Source: Cystobacter fuscus DSM 2262
Lineage (GTDB): Bacteria; Myxococcota; Myxococcia; Myxococcales; Myxococcaceae
NCBI RefSeq assembly: GCF_000335475.2
Contig: NZ_ANAH02000066.1
Coordinates: 496,001-560,000 of the forward strand
Length of the DNA: 64,000 nt
Reading direction: 5' to 3'
Shown: positions 36,131 to 45,455 of the stretch, in pieces
How positions within the stretch are numbered: position 1 is the stretch's first letter
How the letters are laid out: each line of letters begins with the position of its first letter
Program-made: the position numbers and the translations under genes
The notes under the pieces: model-generated
Seen by the model: only the letters and a program-made list of their open reading frames with translations
Told to the model about the DNA's origin: nothing
Database searches by the model: none

Positions 36131-36186
36131 GACAAGGACCGCTGTCCAAGGGCCCTTGTTCCCGCGCGTGCCCTTCGAGCCTGGCC

Positions 36187-37218
36187 TCATCTTGCGTGGG
36201 CGGCGGCAACGCCTCCACGCGCACGCCACTCTCCCGCGGCACGAAGATCGAAGGCCAGGGGCACCTTCGCCAGGCGGCCGGGCTCGTGCGTCAGCCGGTG
36301 GGCCAGGCGGGCCACCGAGTCCAGCGGATCCCCGGGGAGCTCCAGCCACTGCCACTCCAGGGAGGACAGCATGGCCGTCAGCTCGCGGCGCAGCAGTCCC
36401 TCGCGGGCCAGCAGCAGGGAGCCGCCCAGCCCGACGCGGACGGTTCCCTTCAGGTGGCACCGGGACGCCACGGCGGTGATGCCGGCCGCCAGCTCCCGGG
36501 CCGCCTCGGCGAGGATCGTCCTGGCCACGGTGTCTCCCTGGGCCGCCGCGGCCAGCACCGCCGGAGCGAAGCTGGCCACGGTGTGCTTGGGCGAGCCCGT
36601 GGCATGTACCCGCGTGCACAGGCGCTCGGCGCGGGTGGCCTCGCGGGGGTCCTCGCCCGCCCAGGCCTCGGCCGCCTCGGCGAGGCTCGTCACCGGCCCC
36701 CGGCCATCCTGCATCCGCACCACGGCGGCCAGACCCCGGCGGCCGATGTCGAAGCCTCCTCCCTCGTCACTGAGCAGGTACTCCATGCCGGAGGCCCGGG
36801 CCCAGTGCCCCTCGGGCGACATGGCGGCGTAGCCCGTGCCCGTTCCGCAGATGGCGACCAGGTCACACGCTCCGGCCGCGACCGGGGGAACGATGTCATT
36901 CATCAGCCACAGCCGCTCGGCCCGAAGGGGCTCCAACCCGCGCTCCGCCAGGGCGCGCAGGGCGGCCCCCGTCTCCTGGAGCGCCTGGCGTGTCCCGGCA
37001 TTCGACAGGGCCAGGCACGCGGTGGAAATGCGCTCCACCCCCACCGGCCGTTCGCGCCACAGCCGCTCGAGCAGCCCGGCGAGGACCTCCATGCCCCGGC
37101 CCCCACTGGTCTGCTCGTTGCAGCTCGGCCCCTCGAGCCGGGTGAGGAGCCGGCCCTCGATGGCGAGCCCCAGGCGGGTGGTGGAGCCACCTCCGTCCAC
37201 GACGAGATCGCACGTCAT
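36187..37218 (-). CDS. BadF/BcrA/N-acetylglucosamine-kinase-type sugar (cyclitol) kinase
   Basis: A 343-residue ASKHA-fold kinase: phosphate-1 loop VVDGGGSTTRLGLA, phosphate-2 AICGTGTGYAA, LLSDEGGGFDIGRRG and adenosine loop RVGLGGSLLL. The family phosphorylates amino sugars. As the last gene of the cyclitol operon it is the candidate for C7-cyclitol phosphorylation, the role that ValC plays for validamycin, although of another kinase family. Its ATG overlaps the MFS stop (ATGA). Confidence 0.8.
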   Translation of the reverse strand: MTCDLVVDGGGSTTRLGLAIEGRLLTRLEGPSCNEQTSGGRGMEVLAGLLERLWRERPVGVERISTACLALSNAGTRQALQETGAALRALAERGLEPLRAERLWLMNDIVPPVAAGACDLVAICGTGTGYAAMSPEGHWARASGMEYLLSDEGGGFDIGRRGLAAVVRMQDGRGPVTSLAEAAEAWAGEDPREATRAERLCTRVHATGSPKHTVASFAPAVLAAAAQGDTVARTILAEAARELAAGITAVASRCHLKGTVRVGLGGSLLLAREGLLRRELTAMLSSLEWQWLELPGDPLDSVARLAHRLTHEPGRLAKVPLAFDLRAAGEWRARGGVAAAHAR

Positions 37219-38408
37219 GAGGCGACCACCCGGGGCTGGAGCCGGGGCAGGGCGAACGCCGCCACCGCCAGCACCGCCCCGGCCCCCGCGAGCATGCCCC
37301 AGGTGGCCCGCAGCCCCCAGAGATGGGCAATGGCCCCACACAGGGGCGGGCTGATCAGATAGCCGAGGTAGGCGAGCAGGGTGACCCGCGCGATGGCGGC
37401 ACCATGGGCCGAGGGCTCGGTGATTTCGGTGGTCATGCTGAACACCGTGGGGACGCCGCCCGCCATGCCGAGGCCCGCCACCGCGAAGCCCACCAGGGCG
37501 ACGACGGGCTGGGTGGCGGTGAGCACCAGCAACAGGCCGGCCGCGGCGCTGACGCCGGCCAGGGAGAGCTGGGTCCTCCCGTCGATCCTCGTGGCCAGTT
37601 TCTGGGCCACGAGCCGGCCGCAGAACAGGCTGCCCATGTAGACCGCGGGGCCCGTGCCTCCGAGCACCGGCGGGGCGCCGAGCACCGTCTCCAGATACAG
37701 GGCGGACCACTGCTCGACCGCGTTCTCCACCAGGTGCACCGCGGCGCCCAGCAAGCCCAGGCTCAGCAGGAGCGAGGCACCGTGTGGCCTCTCCTTGGGC
37801 GCGCTGTCCTTGTGGGCCGGCACGGGGAGCCGGGCCAGGTTGGCGGGCACGGTGAGGAACACCAGGAGCGCCATCACGGAGATGAGCAGGGGCACGGGCA
37901 GCGCGAGCTGACGGCCGAGGCCCGCGCCGGTGCTGGCGAAGACGACGGCGATGGGAAAGGCCGCGTGGGCCATGTTGAACAGCTTGTGCCCCATCGCCGC
38001 CTCCAGGGACGCGATGCGCGCGTTGAGCGCGATGTCGAGCGCTCCCGAGGTGGCGCCGACGAAGACGAGCGCGATGCCCAGCGCCCAGGGCGAGGTGACG
38101 AGTCCCAGGGGCACCACGGCCACGGCGAAGGCGGCCAGGGTCAGCGGCAGCGCCCGGTTGCGCAGCCGGTCCACCCACGGACCGAACAGGAGCATCGCCG
38201 GCATGGCGCCCACCGCCACGCCCAGCAGCGCCAGCCCCAGCTCCCGCTCGCCGGAACCCGTCGCTTCCTTCACGGCGGGCAGCAGGGCCCCCCAGGCGCC
38301 CCAGAAGACGCCCCAGGCCGCATAGGCCAGGACGATGCCAACAATGGGCCACCGCGAGGGGCTCGTCGCCGGGGGGACTCCCTCCGGACTGCTCGTTGTC
38401 TCCTTCAT
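37215..38408 (-). CDS. MFS transporter, probable exporter of the cyclitol product
   Basis: A 397-residue transporter with about 12 hydrophobic segments; the family loop between helices 2 and 3 reads FGPWVDRLRNRALPLTL. It resembles the fucose-permease/YbjJ-like MFS group. Stop and start codons overlap both neighbours by four bases, so it belongs to the cyclitol operon and probably moves product or precursor across the inner membrane. The start at 38408 was preferred over upstream codons that precede the first helix without similarity. Confidence 0.85.
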   Translation of the reverse strand: MKETTSSPEGVPPATSPSRWPIVGIVLAYAAWGVFWGAWGALLPAVKEATGSGERELGLALLGVAVGAMPAMLLFGPWVDRLRNRALPLTLAAFAVAVVPLGLVTSPWALGIALVFVGATSGALDIALNARIASLEAAMGHKLFNMAHAAFPIAVVFASTGAGLGRQLALPVPLLISVMALLVFLTVPANLARLPVPAHKDSAPKERPHGASLLLSLGLLGAAVHLVENAVEQWSALYLETVLGAPPVLGGTGPAVYMGSLFCGRLVAQKLATRIDGRTQLSLAGVSAAAGLLLVLTATQPVVALVGFAVAGLGMAGGVPTVFSMTTEITEPSAHGAAIARVTLLAYLGYLISPPLCGAIAHLWGLRATWGMLAGAGAVLAVAAFALPRLQPRVVAS

Positions 38409-39466
38409 GGCACGACCAATACCTTTCCGGGCCGCGCTCGAGGCCCTTCCGCCCTCAATTCCACGGGCAGTTCCGTCAGGCCAATACGCCGCAGAACCAG
38501 CCGCTCCAACGCCCATGTGGTGTCCGGTGCCGCCAGCCACCGCAGGCCTCGTTCAAAACAAGATGGTTCGGTGCCATAGCTGCCCGCGACCGTCAGGTTC
38601 TTCTGCCCCCAGCGCACGTGGGCGGTGCCCTCCTGGCGGCGCAAGGAGTCCAGCTCGAGCGCGACCCCTTCCTCGGTGAAGCGATCCGTGGCCTGCGTTC
38701 CCCCATACAGGAGGATGACGCCGTCGGGCGCCACGGTGTCCAGGGCCCAGCGCAGCCAGCGGGCCTCGATGAAGGCGGTCGCCAGCACGATGGCCCGCGG
38801 AGGCGTCCGGGGCGGCTCGTCCTGGCCGAGGGCCCCGGCGGGCAGCAGCCCGGTGGCGCGCAGGAACTCCAGCTTGTCCACGCCCGCGTTGCGCAGGCTG
38901 ACCGTGGCGCCCGCGGCCTGGGCCGACAGGGCGATGAGCGTACCGGCGATGCCCGCGCCCACCACGAGCACCTCGCTTCCGGAGACCTGGCCTCCCAGCG
39001 CCCGCGTCACCTGGTCCAGACAGTGCACCGCGCAGGCGAGCGGCTCCGCGAAGACCGCCCGCTCCAGACGCACGCTGCCGGGGACCCGGTGCAGGGCCTC
39101 GGTCAGCTCCTGCTCCGTGCCATCGGCCGGCATGAGGTCGGCGAAGGCCGTTCCCCGGTTGAGGGGGCGGTTGGGATCCAGGCACACCCACTCTCCCACC
39201 TCGAAGGGAGCCTTGCCCCAGCGCGCGACCACCTCTCCCACGACTTCATGGCCGAACTGGCTCGCCCCCTGGCGCTGCCGCGCGGCCTCCTTGTAGTCGG
39301 AGCGGCAGATGCCCAGCACCAGGGGCCGCACCATCACGCCCGCCGGGTGGCGGGGGGACCAGGCCAGCCCCGGGCGGAGCTGGGGGCCCTCGGGCGTCAG
39401 GGCCACGTGCCGCAGTTCCGGGCGCGCTTCACCCACTTCTGGCGTCCGCGTCTCAGGCGAGGGCAT
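38405..39466 (-). CDS. Zinc-type medium-chain dehydrogenase (ValN-like cyclitol reductase)
   Basis: A 353-residue MDR protein: catalytic zinc ligand in LGICRSDYKEA (Cys-x-x-D), GHEVVGEVVARWG (His-Glu), and the NAD(P)-binding VLVVGAGIAGTLIALSA. The structural-zinc four-cysteine lobe is absent. It is similar in type to cyclitol dehydrogenases such as 2-deoxy-scyllo-inosamine dehydrogenase and ValN. Position in the operon suggests oxidation or reduction of a cyclitol intermediate. It overlaps the aminotransferase by 14 bases and the MFS gene by four. Confidence 0.82.
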   Translation of the reverse strand: MPSPETRTPEVGEARPELRHVALTPEGPQLRPGLAWSPRHPAGVMVRPLVLGICRSDYKEAARQRQGASQFGHEVVGEVVARWGKAPFEVGEWVCLDPNRPLNRGTAFADLMPADGTEQELTEALHRVPGSVRLERAVFAEPLACAVHCLDQVTRALGGQVSGSEVLVVGAGIAGTLIALSAQAAGATVSLRNAGVDKLEFLRATGLLPAGALGQDEPPRTPPRAIVLATAFIEARWLRWALDTVAPDGVILLYGGTQATDRFTEEGVALELDSLRRQEGTAHVRWGQKNLTVAGSYGTEPSCFERGLRWLAAPDTTWALERLVLRRIGLTELPVELRAEGPRARPGKVLVVP

Positions 39467-40709
39467 GGCACGCCTCTCCGAAGCGGGCGAGGAGCTCGTC
39501 CACTTCCTTCTCGGTGATGATGAGTGCCGGGCGCATCTCGATGACGTGGCCACGCCCATGCTCGGACACCCGGGTCATCAATCCCTGGCGCAGCAGGGCG
39601 GCCTGTAATCCCAGCGCCTGGGCTGGCGCGGGCTCTCCGCGGGGGCCCACCACCTCCAACCCCAGCATCAGGCCGACTCCCCGCACCTCTCCGATGAAGG
39701 AATGGAATTGGGCGAGCCGGGCCAGACCGTCGCGCAGGCGCGTGCCCACGTGCCGGACATGGGGAAGGAAGCCTGGACGCGAGACGATCTCCACCGTCTT
39801 CATGGCCGCCGCCGACGCCACCGCGTTGCCCCCTCCCGTGAAGCCGTGGTGGATGCGCGGCAGACCCATCAGGCGCTCCTCGGTGAGGATGGCCCCCAGC
39901 GGAAAGCCGCTCCCCGTGAGGCCCTTGGACAGGGTCATCATGTGCGGGGAGACGCCGAAGTAGTTCGCGGCGAACATCTCGCCCGTGCGGCCAAAGCCCG
40001 TCTGTATTTCATCGAAGATGAGGACGATGCCCCGCTCCTCGCAGAAGCGCTTGAGCTCGGGGAAGTAGCGCGGCGGCGGAACGATGTTCCCGCCCACCCC
40101 GAAGATGGGTTCGATCAACACGCACGCCACGCTGCCCGAGCTGGCGTAACGGATGAAGTCGTCGATGCGCGACACGCAAGGCAGCTCGCACTGCTCCGCC
40201 TTCTGGCCGTAGAAGCACCGCGAGCACGAGGGCTCCGGCACGTGCAACGCCCCCGGCATGACGTAGGGAAACGGGGCCCGGTGGAAGGCGAAGCCCGAGT
40301 ACCCGATGGTGGCCATGGTCTGTCCCAGGTGGCTGCGGAACATGGTGATGACATCCCGCTTGCCGGTGACGTGCTGGGCGATGCGGATGGCGCCCTCGTT
40401 CGCGGTGGAGCCGCCCGGGCTGCGCAGGTGCACGCGGGTGAGGTTCGGTGGGGCCAGGCCCACCAGCGCCGCGCCCAGCTGCTCGACGGGCTCCGACAGG
40501 TAGGAGGAGCCCGTGTGCACCAGCCGGTCCATCTGCGCCTTCGCGGCGGCCATCACCTCGGGGTGGTTGTGGCCCAGCAGGAGGTTGAAGGTCCCCGAGA
40601 TGCAGTCGAGGAACTCCCGGCCGTCCCGGGCCCGCACCCGCACTCCCGAGGCCTCGGTGAGGACGATGTCGCCGGTCTCGTAATAGAAGGGGGGAGGAGG
40701 AACCGTCAT
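39453..40709 (-). CDS. Class III aminotransferase (ValM-like)
   Basis: A 418-residue PLP enzyme, fold type I class III: GSTANEGAIRIAQ phosphate-binding turn, IFDEIQTGFGRTG with the PLP-pyridine Asp, and the Schiff-base Lys in MTLSKGLTGSGFPLGA. A four-cysteine insertion (CSRCFYGQKAEQCELPC) is uncommon and could bind a metal. It is expected to install the amino group on a keto-cyclitol, as ValM does to make validamine phosphate. The ATG overlaps the stop of the GT20-like gene. Confidence 0.88.
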   Translation of the reverse strand: MTVPPPPFYYETGDIVLTEASGVRVRARDGREFLDCISGTFNLLLGHNHPEVMAAAKAQMDRLVHTGSSYLSEPVEQLGAALVGLAPPNLTRVHLRSPGGSTANEGAIRIAQHVTGKRDVITMFRSHLGQTMATIGYSGFAFHRAPFPYVMPGALHVPEPSCSRCFYGQKAEQCELPCVSRIDDFIRYASSGSVACVLIEPIFGVGGNIVPPPRYFPELKRFCEERGIVLIFDEIQTGFGRTGEMFAANYFGVSPHMMTLSKGLTGSGFPLGAILTEERLMGLPRIHHGFTGGGNAVASAAAMKTVEIVSRPGFLPHVRHVGTRLRDGLARLAQFHSFIGEVRGVGLMLGLEVVGPRGEPAPAQALGLQAALLRQGLMTRVSEHGRGHVIEMRPALIITEKEVDELLARFGEACHALA

Positions 40710-42151
40710 CGACGCTCCCCCTGGGCCGCGCCGAGTCCCAGGCTGGAGAGCTGCTGGCGCACCCACGTCGGCAGGTCATACCGGAGGACGACTTCCCGGC
40801 GCCGCCGCGCCGCCTCGGCCCGCTCGGCGGGGGTGGCGCGCAGGGCTTCTTTCAGAGCCTGGGCCTGCTCGACGATGTCGAACGGGTTGACGAGCCGCGA
40901 GACGTGGGCGAGCGCCTCGGCCGCGCCGCAGCGCTCCGAGAGGATGAGCACCGCGTCGCGCTGGTTGAACAGCGTTCCCTCGAAGGCCGTGAGATTCTGC
41001 CCGTCGACGGTGGAGTTGAGCAGCAGCACGTCCGCCCGCTTCAGGGCCGCGAAGGTGCCGTTGACGCTGTTGGTGCACACCATCCGGACGACTTCGCCGC
41101 CCAGGGTCCGGTTGGCCGCCTCGACGGCCCGGCCCACCCGGTCGCGGTACTGCTGGTTGGCCTCCACCGAGAGCCGGTTGGGGTTCATCTTCACGAGCAG
41201 CCGGGCATGACGCAGGCCCGGGTCCTCTTGCAGTGCCGCGGTGAAGGCGAGCACGGCCCGCTCGGCGTTCTTGATGGGGTCGGTGCGGCCCGAGTGGACG
41301 ACGAGGGGGTGGTCGCCGATCCACGCGTCGAGCTCGGGGGAACCCTCGCCCTCGCGGATGTCCAGGGCCGAGGGGCTGTAGCCGAGCGCCATCGCCTCCG
41401 CCCGCACCGTGCGGCCTTCCCAGCGCACGGTGGCGGACGGGTAGTCCACGCGTGCCTCCGGCAGCAGATCCTCCACGCAGGCCAGGAAGTTGCGCACCCA
41501 GCGGTGGGCGAAGAAGGCGATGACGTCCGCGCCCAGCATTCCACGCAGGAGCCCCTCGCGCATGGGCCGTGGCAGCATCCGCCAGTAGTCCGCCGAGGGC
41601 CAGGGGATGTGGACGAAGAGCAGTTGGGGCGCGGTGGGGCGCTGGGCCCGCAGGTGCTGGGGCACTCCGCACATCTGGTAGTCGTGCAGCAGGTAGACGG
41701 GCTCCGCGCAGGACTTCGAGCGCTCCAGCAGCGTGGTGGCGAAGGTCTCCGTGAAGCGCTCGAAGTTCTTCCACGCCCGGTGGCTGCGCGCGTCGAAGGT
41801 GGGCTTCGTCCAACCATCCCAGAGGTAGTTGTTGCTGGCCCAGAGCAGGTCGGCGGTGATGATCTCCTGCATGTCCTCGAAGACGGCGGGATCATGCTGG
41901 AGCAGGTGGAGGCGGACGGGGGCGGCGGCGCTCACCTGCACCTCCATGCCCCGGGGGTGCTGGGTGGCCATGTACCGGTCCTCTTCCGTCATGGCGCAGG
42001 CAATCCAGGACACGCCCAACTGACTGGCCAGATCGGCCACCACGTTGGCGGTGCCGCCCGGGGCCAGCTCCGCGGAGAGCGCTCCGGAGGTATCGCGGTG
42101 GTACGTCACGGGGGCGCGCTTGCTGGCAAGGAAGATGCGTTCTTGGCTCAT
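40706..42151 (-). CDS. Trehalose-phosphate-synthase-like (GT20) pseudoglycosyltransferase candidate (ValL/VldE-like)
   Basis: A 481-residue GT-B enzyme of the OtsA family. The N-terminal lobe has ASKRAPVTY with PGGTANVVADL, and LFVHIPWPSADYW. The donor lobe has VVHSGRTDPIKNAERA (phosphate-binding R/K) and NSTVDGQNLTAFEGTL, the counterpart of OtsA DGMNLV. In a cluster with a C7 cyclase, nucleotidyltransferase and aminotransferase this most likely makes a C-N linked pseudodisaccharide phosphate, like VldE/ValL, not trehalose phosphate. It overlaps both neighbours by four bases. A plain trehalose synthase role is the alternative. Confidence 0.82.
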   Translation of the reverse strand: MSQERIFLASKRAPVTYHRDTSGALSAELAPGGTANVVADLASQLGVSWIACAMTEEDRYMATQHPRGMEVQVSAAAPVRLHLLQHDPAVFEDMQEIITADLLWASNNYLWDGWTKPTFDARSHRAWKNFERFTETFATTLLERSKSCAEPVYLLHDYQMCGVPQHLRAQRPTAPQLLFVHIPWPSADYWRMLPRPMREGLLRGMLGADVIAFFAHRWVRNFLACVEDLLPEARVDYPSATVRWEGRTVRAEAMALGYSPSALDIREGEGSPELDAWIGDHPLVVHSGRTDPIKNAERAVLAFTAALQEDPGLRHARLLVKMNPNRLSVEANQQYRDRVGRAVEAANRTLGGEVVRMVCTNSVNGTFAALKRADVLLLNSTVDGQNLTAFEGTLFNQRDAVLILSERCGAAEALAHVSRLVNPFDIVEQAQALKEALRATPAERAEAARRRREVVLRYDLPTWVRQQLSSLGLGAAQGERR

Positions 42152-43083
42152 GGGATGACTTCCTCAATCGAGGCGGGGGGAGGGGGGACATCGAGAAGGG
42201 GGCCGAGACGCGCGGCCCCCGCGGCGAGGCCCGAGATGCTCAGCCCGGAGAGCTCCGGGAGCTGGTGCAGCCGCAGGCTGCGCAGACAGGCATTGGTGGG
42301 ACGGCACGAGTAGCGCCCGGCGGCACGCTCCACGGGCCGCACGAGGCCGGGGTCCTGGCCCAGACTCCGGGCGATGAGCTGGCCCCATTCGAAGCGGGAC
42401 GCCCGGTCGGGTCCCGCCAGGTGGAGGAGCCCCGCCTGGCGTCCCGGAATCAGGCGCGCGAGCACCGCCGCCGCGTCATCGACGAGGATCGGGGTGTTCC
42501 AGTGATCGACGGGGGCCTGCACCGGCTGGCCGGCGCGCACGGCCTCCGCCACCACCATGAAGAAGTTGCGCCAGCCCCGGCCCGGGCCCTGGGGCTCGTA
42601 CCCGTAGACGAGGCTGGTGCGCACGACGAGGGCGCCCGGGTCCGCGGAGAGCAGCACGTGCTCGGCGGCCAGCTTCGCCCGGCCATAGGCGTTGGCGGGG
42701 TTGGGGCTCCGGGACTCGTCGTAGCTGGTGTCCTGGCCGTCGAAGACGTTGTCCGTGGAGATCAACACCTTGCGGACCGAGGGGGCCTCCTGGCACAGGC
42801 GCGCGGCGATGCCCGCGTGGGTGGCCATGGCGGCCTCGGGCGCGCTCTCGCACCCGGTGATGTCCGAGGGCCCGTGCACGAGCACCACGGCGTGCGCCCC
42901 GGTGGCGCCCACCGCCTCGGCGATGGCTCCGGGCCGCGTGGCATCCAGGCACCGCCAGGGCTCCTGTCCGAGCCCCGGAGGCCAGTGGCGGGAGGACAGC
43001 GTCACCTCGAGCCCCGCGTCCCGCAGGGCCCGGCCGAGCCGCTGGCCGATGAAGCCGCTGCCGATGATGAGGACGTGTCTCAT
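42148..43083 (-). CDS. RmlD-like NAD(P)-dependent reductase
   Basis: A 311-residue extended short-chain dehydrogenase: nucleotide-binding IIGSGFIGQRLG, STDNVF with the catalytic Ser/Thr, and the YGRAK (YxxxK) pair, then WNTPILVDDAAAVLARLI as in dTDP-4-dehydrorhamnose reductases. It is probably a tailoring oxidoreductase for a cyclitol or sugar ketone. Starts seven bases after the isomerase gene and overlaps the GT20-like gene. Confidence 0.85.
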   Translation of the reverse strand: MRHVLIIGSGFIGQRLGRALRDAGLEVTLSSRHWPPGLGQEPWRCLDATRPGAIAEAVGATGAHAVVLVHGPSDITGCESAPEAAMATHAGIAARLCQEAPSVRKVLISTDNVFDGQDTSYDESRSPNPANAYGRAKLAAEHVLLSADPGALVVRTSLVYGYEPQGPGRGWRNFFMVVAEAVRAGQPVQAPVDHWNTPILVDDAAAVLARLIPGRQAGLLHLAGPDRASRFEWGQLIARSLGQDPGLVRPVERAAGRYSCRPTNACLRSLRLHQLPELSGLSISGLAAGAARLGPLLDVPPPPASIEEVIP

Positions 43084-43090
43084 GCGCGCC

Positions 43091-44053
43091 TCACCACCAG
43101 CGCTCCTGCCGCGGGGTGTGCAGCAGCAGGGGCCGGATGAAGTCGAGCGCCAGGCGGCTGCCTTCCCAGCGGCCGATGGTGCTGTCCTCGTTCTCCACGG
43201 CGATGTCGCCGGTGTAGCCCGCCAGGTGGAGTTCGGTGAGGATGCGGCGCCAGTCGAGCTGGCCCCAGCCGGGAATCCGGAAGCGGAAGTTGCGCTCCGC
43301 CTGCGAGTAGTACCGGTTGTGGGCCAGGAAGTGCCGCCGGGTGACGGGCCGGAGGATCTCCGCGTCCTTGGCGTGGACGTGCCAGATGCGGTCGGCGAAC
43401 TGGCGGATGAAGTCCACGGCGTCCACTCCGGCCAGGGCCAGGTTGCCGGTGTCGACGTTGAAGCCCCATTCGGCGAACTCGCCCAGCACCTCCAGGCTCC
43501 GCGCGGCGCTCTCCGTCTCGTAGACGAGCTGCTTGGGGTGGAGCTCGTGCGCGAAGCGCACCCCGTACTCGCGGTACACGGGCAGCACGGCGCCCATCAC
43601 CTCGGCGCACTGGGCGAACTGGGGGGCCCACCCGTCCTCCTGCCCGGGCCAGCGGAACCAGCGCGCGTAGTCCGGGCACCCGATGAAGCCCGCCACCAGG
43701 CGCACCCCCATGGCATCCGCCGCCCGGGCGCAGTCCTGCATGCGCCGGATGGCGTAGGCCCGCTTCTCCGCGGGAGTGCCCCGGTAGATGCCATCCGTCA
43801 CCTCATGGAGTGGCCCCAGCAAGAGCTGCCCATCCGCGTGGTTGCTGATCGCCGAGATGCCGAGCCCCGCCTTCGCGAGCACCCGCTGCACTTCCGCGCG
43901 CCGGGCCGGATCGAGCAGATCCTCCAGCTGGAGCATGCGCGAGGAGGAGTCGACCGCCAGGTCGATGCACTCCAGGCCGAGCTCCTTCACCCGGGAGACG
44001 GCCTCCCCGAGCGGCAGGTCCATATAGGCCGTGGAAGCGAGGCTCAGTCGCAT
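43091..44053 (-). CDS. Sugar phosphate isomerase/epimerase (AP endonuclease 2 family)
   Basis: A 320-residue TIM barrel of the xylose-isomerase-like superfamily: MRLSLASTAYMDLPLGEAVS, VAGFIGCPDYARW, HELHPKQLVY, FNVDTGNL, WHVHAKDAE and the C-terminal GDIAVENED supply metal-binding Glu/Asp/His. Family members epimerise or isomerise sugars, inosose or ketoses. In this operon a cyclitol epimerisation, the step done by the unrelated ValD in validamycin synthesis, is plausible. The ATG overlaps the cyclase gene by ten bases. Confidence 0.85.
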   Translation of the reverse strand: MRLSLASTAYMDLPLGEAVSRVKELGLECIDLAVDSSSRMLQLEDLLDPARRAEVQRVLAKAGLGISAISNHADGQLLLGPLHEVTDGIYRGTPAEKRAYAIRRMQDCARAADAMGVRLVAGFIGCPDYARWFRWPGQEDGWAPQFAQCAEVMGAVLPVYREYGVRFAHELHPKQLVYETESAARSLEVLGEFAEWGFNVDTGNLALAGVDAVDFIRQFADRIWHVHAKDAEILRPVTRRHFLAHNRYYSQAERNFRFRIPGWGQLDWRRILTELHLAGYTGDIAVENEDSTIGRWEGSRLALDFIRPLLLHTPRQERWW

Positions 44054-45276
44054 GCCTTCGCCTCCTGGTCGACGAGCTGGCACGCGGTGTCGTACTGGCT
44101 CCGGGTGATGTCATCGATGATGGTGCACTGGTCGATCGCCGTGGGCATGACGAGCAGGAGTCGGCCGTTGCGCACCAGCCGGGCGGTCTCCAGGTGGTTC
44201 CACACCACGGCCCGCAGATCATCCGGCACGGAGACGGGCAGCCGCAGCTTGCGCAGCAGGCGCAGCACCCGGCGCAGCGTGTCCACGGACGCGAGCCGCA
44301 TCCCCACGGAGAGCGCCGTGACGGTGGCGATCCCGATGGCCACCGCCTCGCCGTGCCGGTAGCGCACGTAGTTCGTCGCGGCCTCCAGGCCATGGCCCAC
44401 GCTGTGCCCGAGGTTGAGCAGCCGGCGCAGGTCCTGCTCGAAGGGATCCGGCGCGAGCATCTCCAGCTTCTTGCCGATGGCCGCCGGGATGATGGGGCCG
44501 AGGCCTTCGATCAAGTGCCGCGGTGCGGGCTGATCCAGCGCCCAGTCCTGCTGCATGGGCAGCCGCTCGAGCTGCTCGAAGAGCCCGGGGGTGCCGATGA
44601 GGGCCACCTTCACCACCTCGGCCAGGCCGTTGATGACCTCGGCGAGGGGGAGGGTGGCGAGATACGAGGGATCGATGACGACAAGAGCCGGGTGGTAGAA
44701 GCCACCGATGAGGTTCTTGCCCGTGCTGTGGTCCACACCAACCTTGCCCCCGATGGCCCCATCCACCTGGCCCATCAAGGACGTGGCGATGTTGACGTAG
44801 GGAATGCCCCGCAGGTAGGTCGTGGCGGCGAAGCCCACGAGATCGCACAGCACGCCTCCGCCCAGGGCCACGAGGACGGTGCGGCGGCGCACACTGCGCG
44901 AGCGCAGCTCGTCCCACAGCCGCTGGGCCTGCGCGACGGACTTCGAGGGTTCGCCCGCGGGGATGACGACACACTGGGCGCGCACGCCCGCGGCGGACAG
45001 CCGCTTCATCACCAGCTCCGCGTACAGCGGGCCCACGTGGTTGTCGGTGATGACCACGGCGGAGTTGGCGTCATTGGCCTTCATCACCGGGGCCAGCAGC
45101 TCGTCGAGCCGGGCCAGGGAGTCCCGGCCCACGAGGATGTCGTAGCGATCCTCGCGCTGGACCGTGACGCGATAGCTCTCGTGTCCTCCCTGTTTTGCTC
45201 CATCGATGAGGAGCGAGCCGCGATGAGGAGACTTCACGTCGGGGGTGGGGATGGCTGTGGATGCAGTGGATGGCAT
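44044..45276 (-). CDS. Sugar phosphate cyclase, EEVS/EVS-type candidate (ValA-like)
   Basis: A 410-residue enzyme of the dehydroquinate-synthase superfamily: NAD-binding VALGGGVLCDLVGFAA and TSLMGQVDGAIGGKVGVD, metal ligands Glu in NGLAEVVKVA, His in NLGHSVGHGLE and His in YRHGEAVAIG. The extended N-terminus and cluster context (OtsA-like, GlgC-like, aminotransferase) point to a sedoheptulose-7-phosphate cyclase making 2-epi-5-epi-valiolone or 2-epi-valiolone. A 2-deoxy-scyllo-inosose synthase is less likely. As I recall, an EVS was characterised from Stigmatella aurantiaca. Active-site residues that separate the subtypes could not be aligned here. First gene of the leftward operon. Confidence 0.85.
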   Translation of the reverse strand: MPSTASTAIPTPDVKSPHRGSLLIDGAKQGGHESYRVTVQREDRYDILVGRDSLARLDELLAPVMKANDANSAVVITDNHVGPLYAELVMKRLSAAGVRAQCVVIPAGEPSKSVAQAQRLWDELRSRSVRRRTVLVALGGGVLCDLVGFAATTYLRGIPYVNIATSLMGQVDGAIGGKVGVDHSTGKNLIGGFYHPALVVIDPSYLATLPLAEVINGLAEVVKVALIGTPGLFEQLERLPMQQDWALDQPAPRHLIEGLGPIIPAAIGKKLEMLAPDPFEQDLRRLLNLGHSVGHGLEAATNYVRYRHGEAVAIGIATVTALSVGMRLASVDTLRRVLRLLRKLRLPVSVPDDLRAVVWNHLETARLVRNGRLLLVMPTAIDQCTIIDDITRSQYDTACQLVDQEAKACD

Positions 45277-45455
45277 GGATCGACTCCCGGACAACTCGAA
45301 GTGTCTGCCGCAACAGGTATTGAGATTCATCCCGGCCAGGGAGTGGGAAACGGGGCGCTCCGCGGTTTTCCACTCTCCCCGTGAGACGGGATGTTGCTTA
45401 CTTCCATGCATCACGGGGCCGAGGGCGCCCACGCGATGGGAGAGGAGCATCGTCC
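45277..45455. promoter_or_regulatory. Divergent promoter region of the cyclitol cluster
   Basis: The 179 bases between the cyclase start (45276, leftward) and the nucleotidyltransferase start (45456, rightward) must carry both promoters. TTGCTTAC at about 45403-45410 is a modest -35-like element; no clear operator palindrome was seen. Confidence 0.5.
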
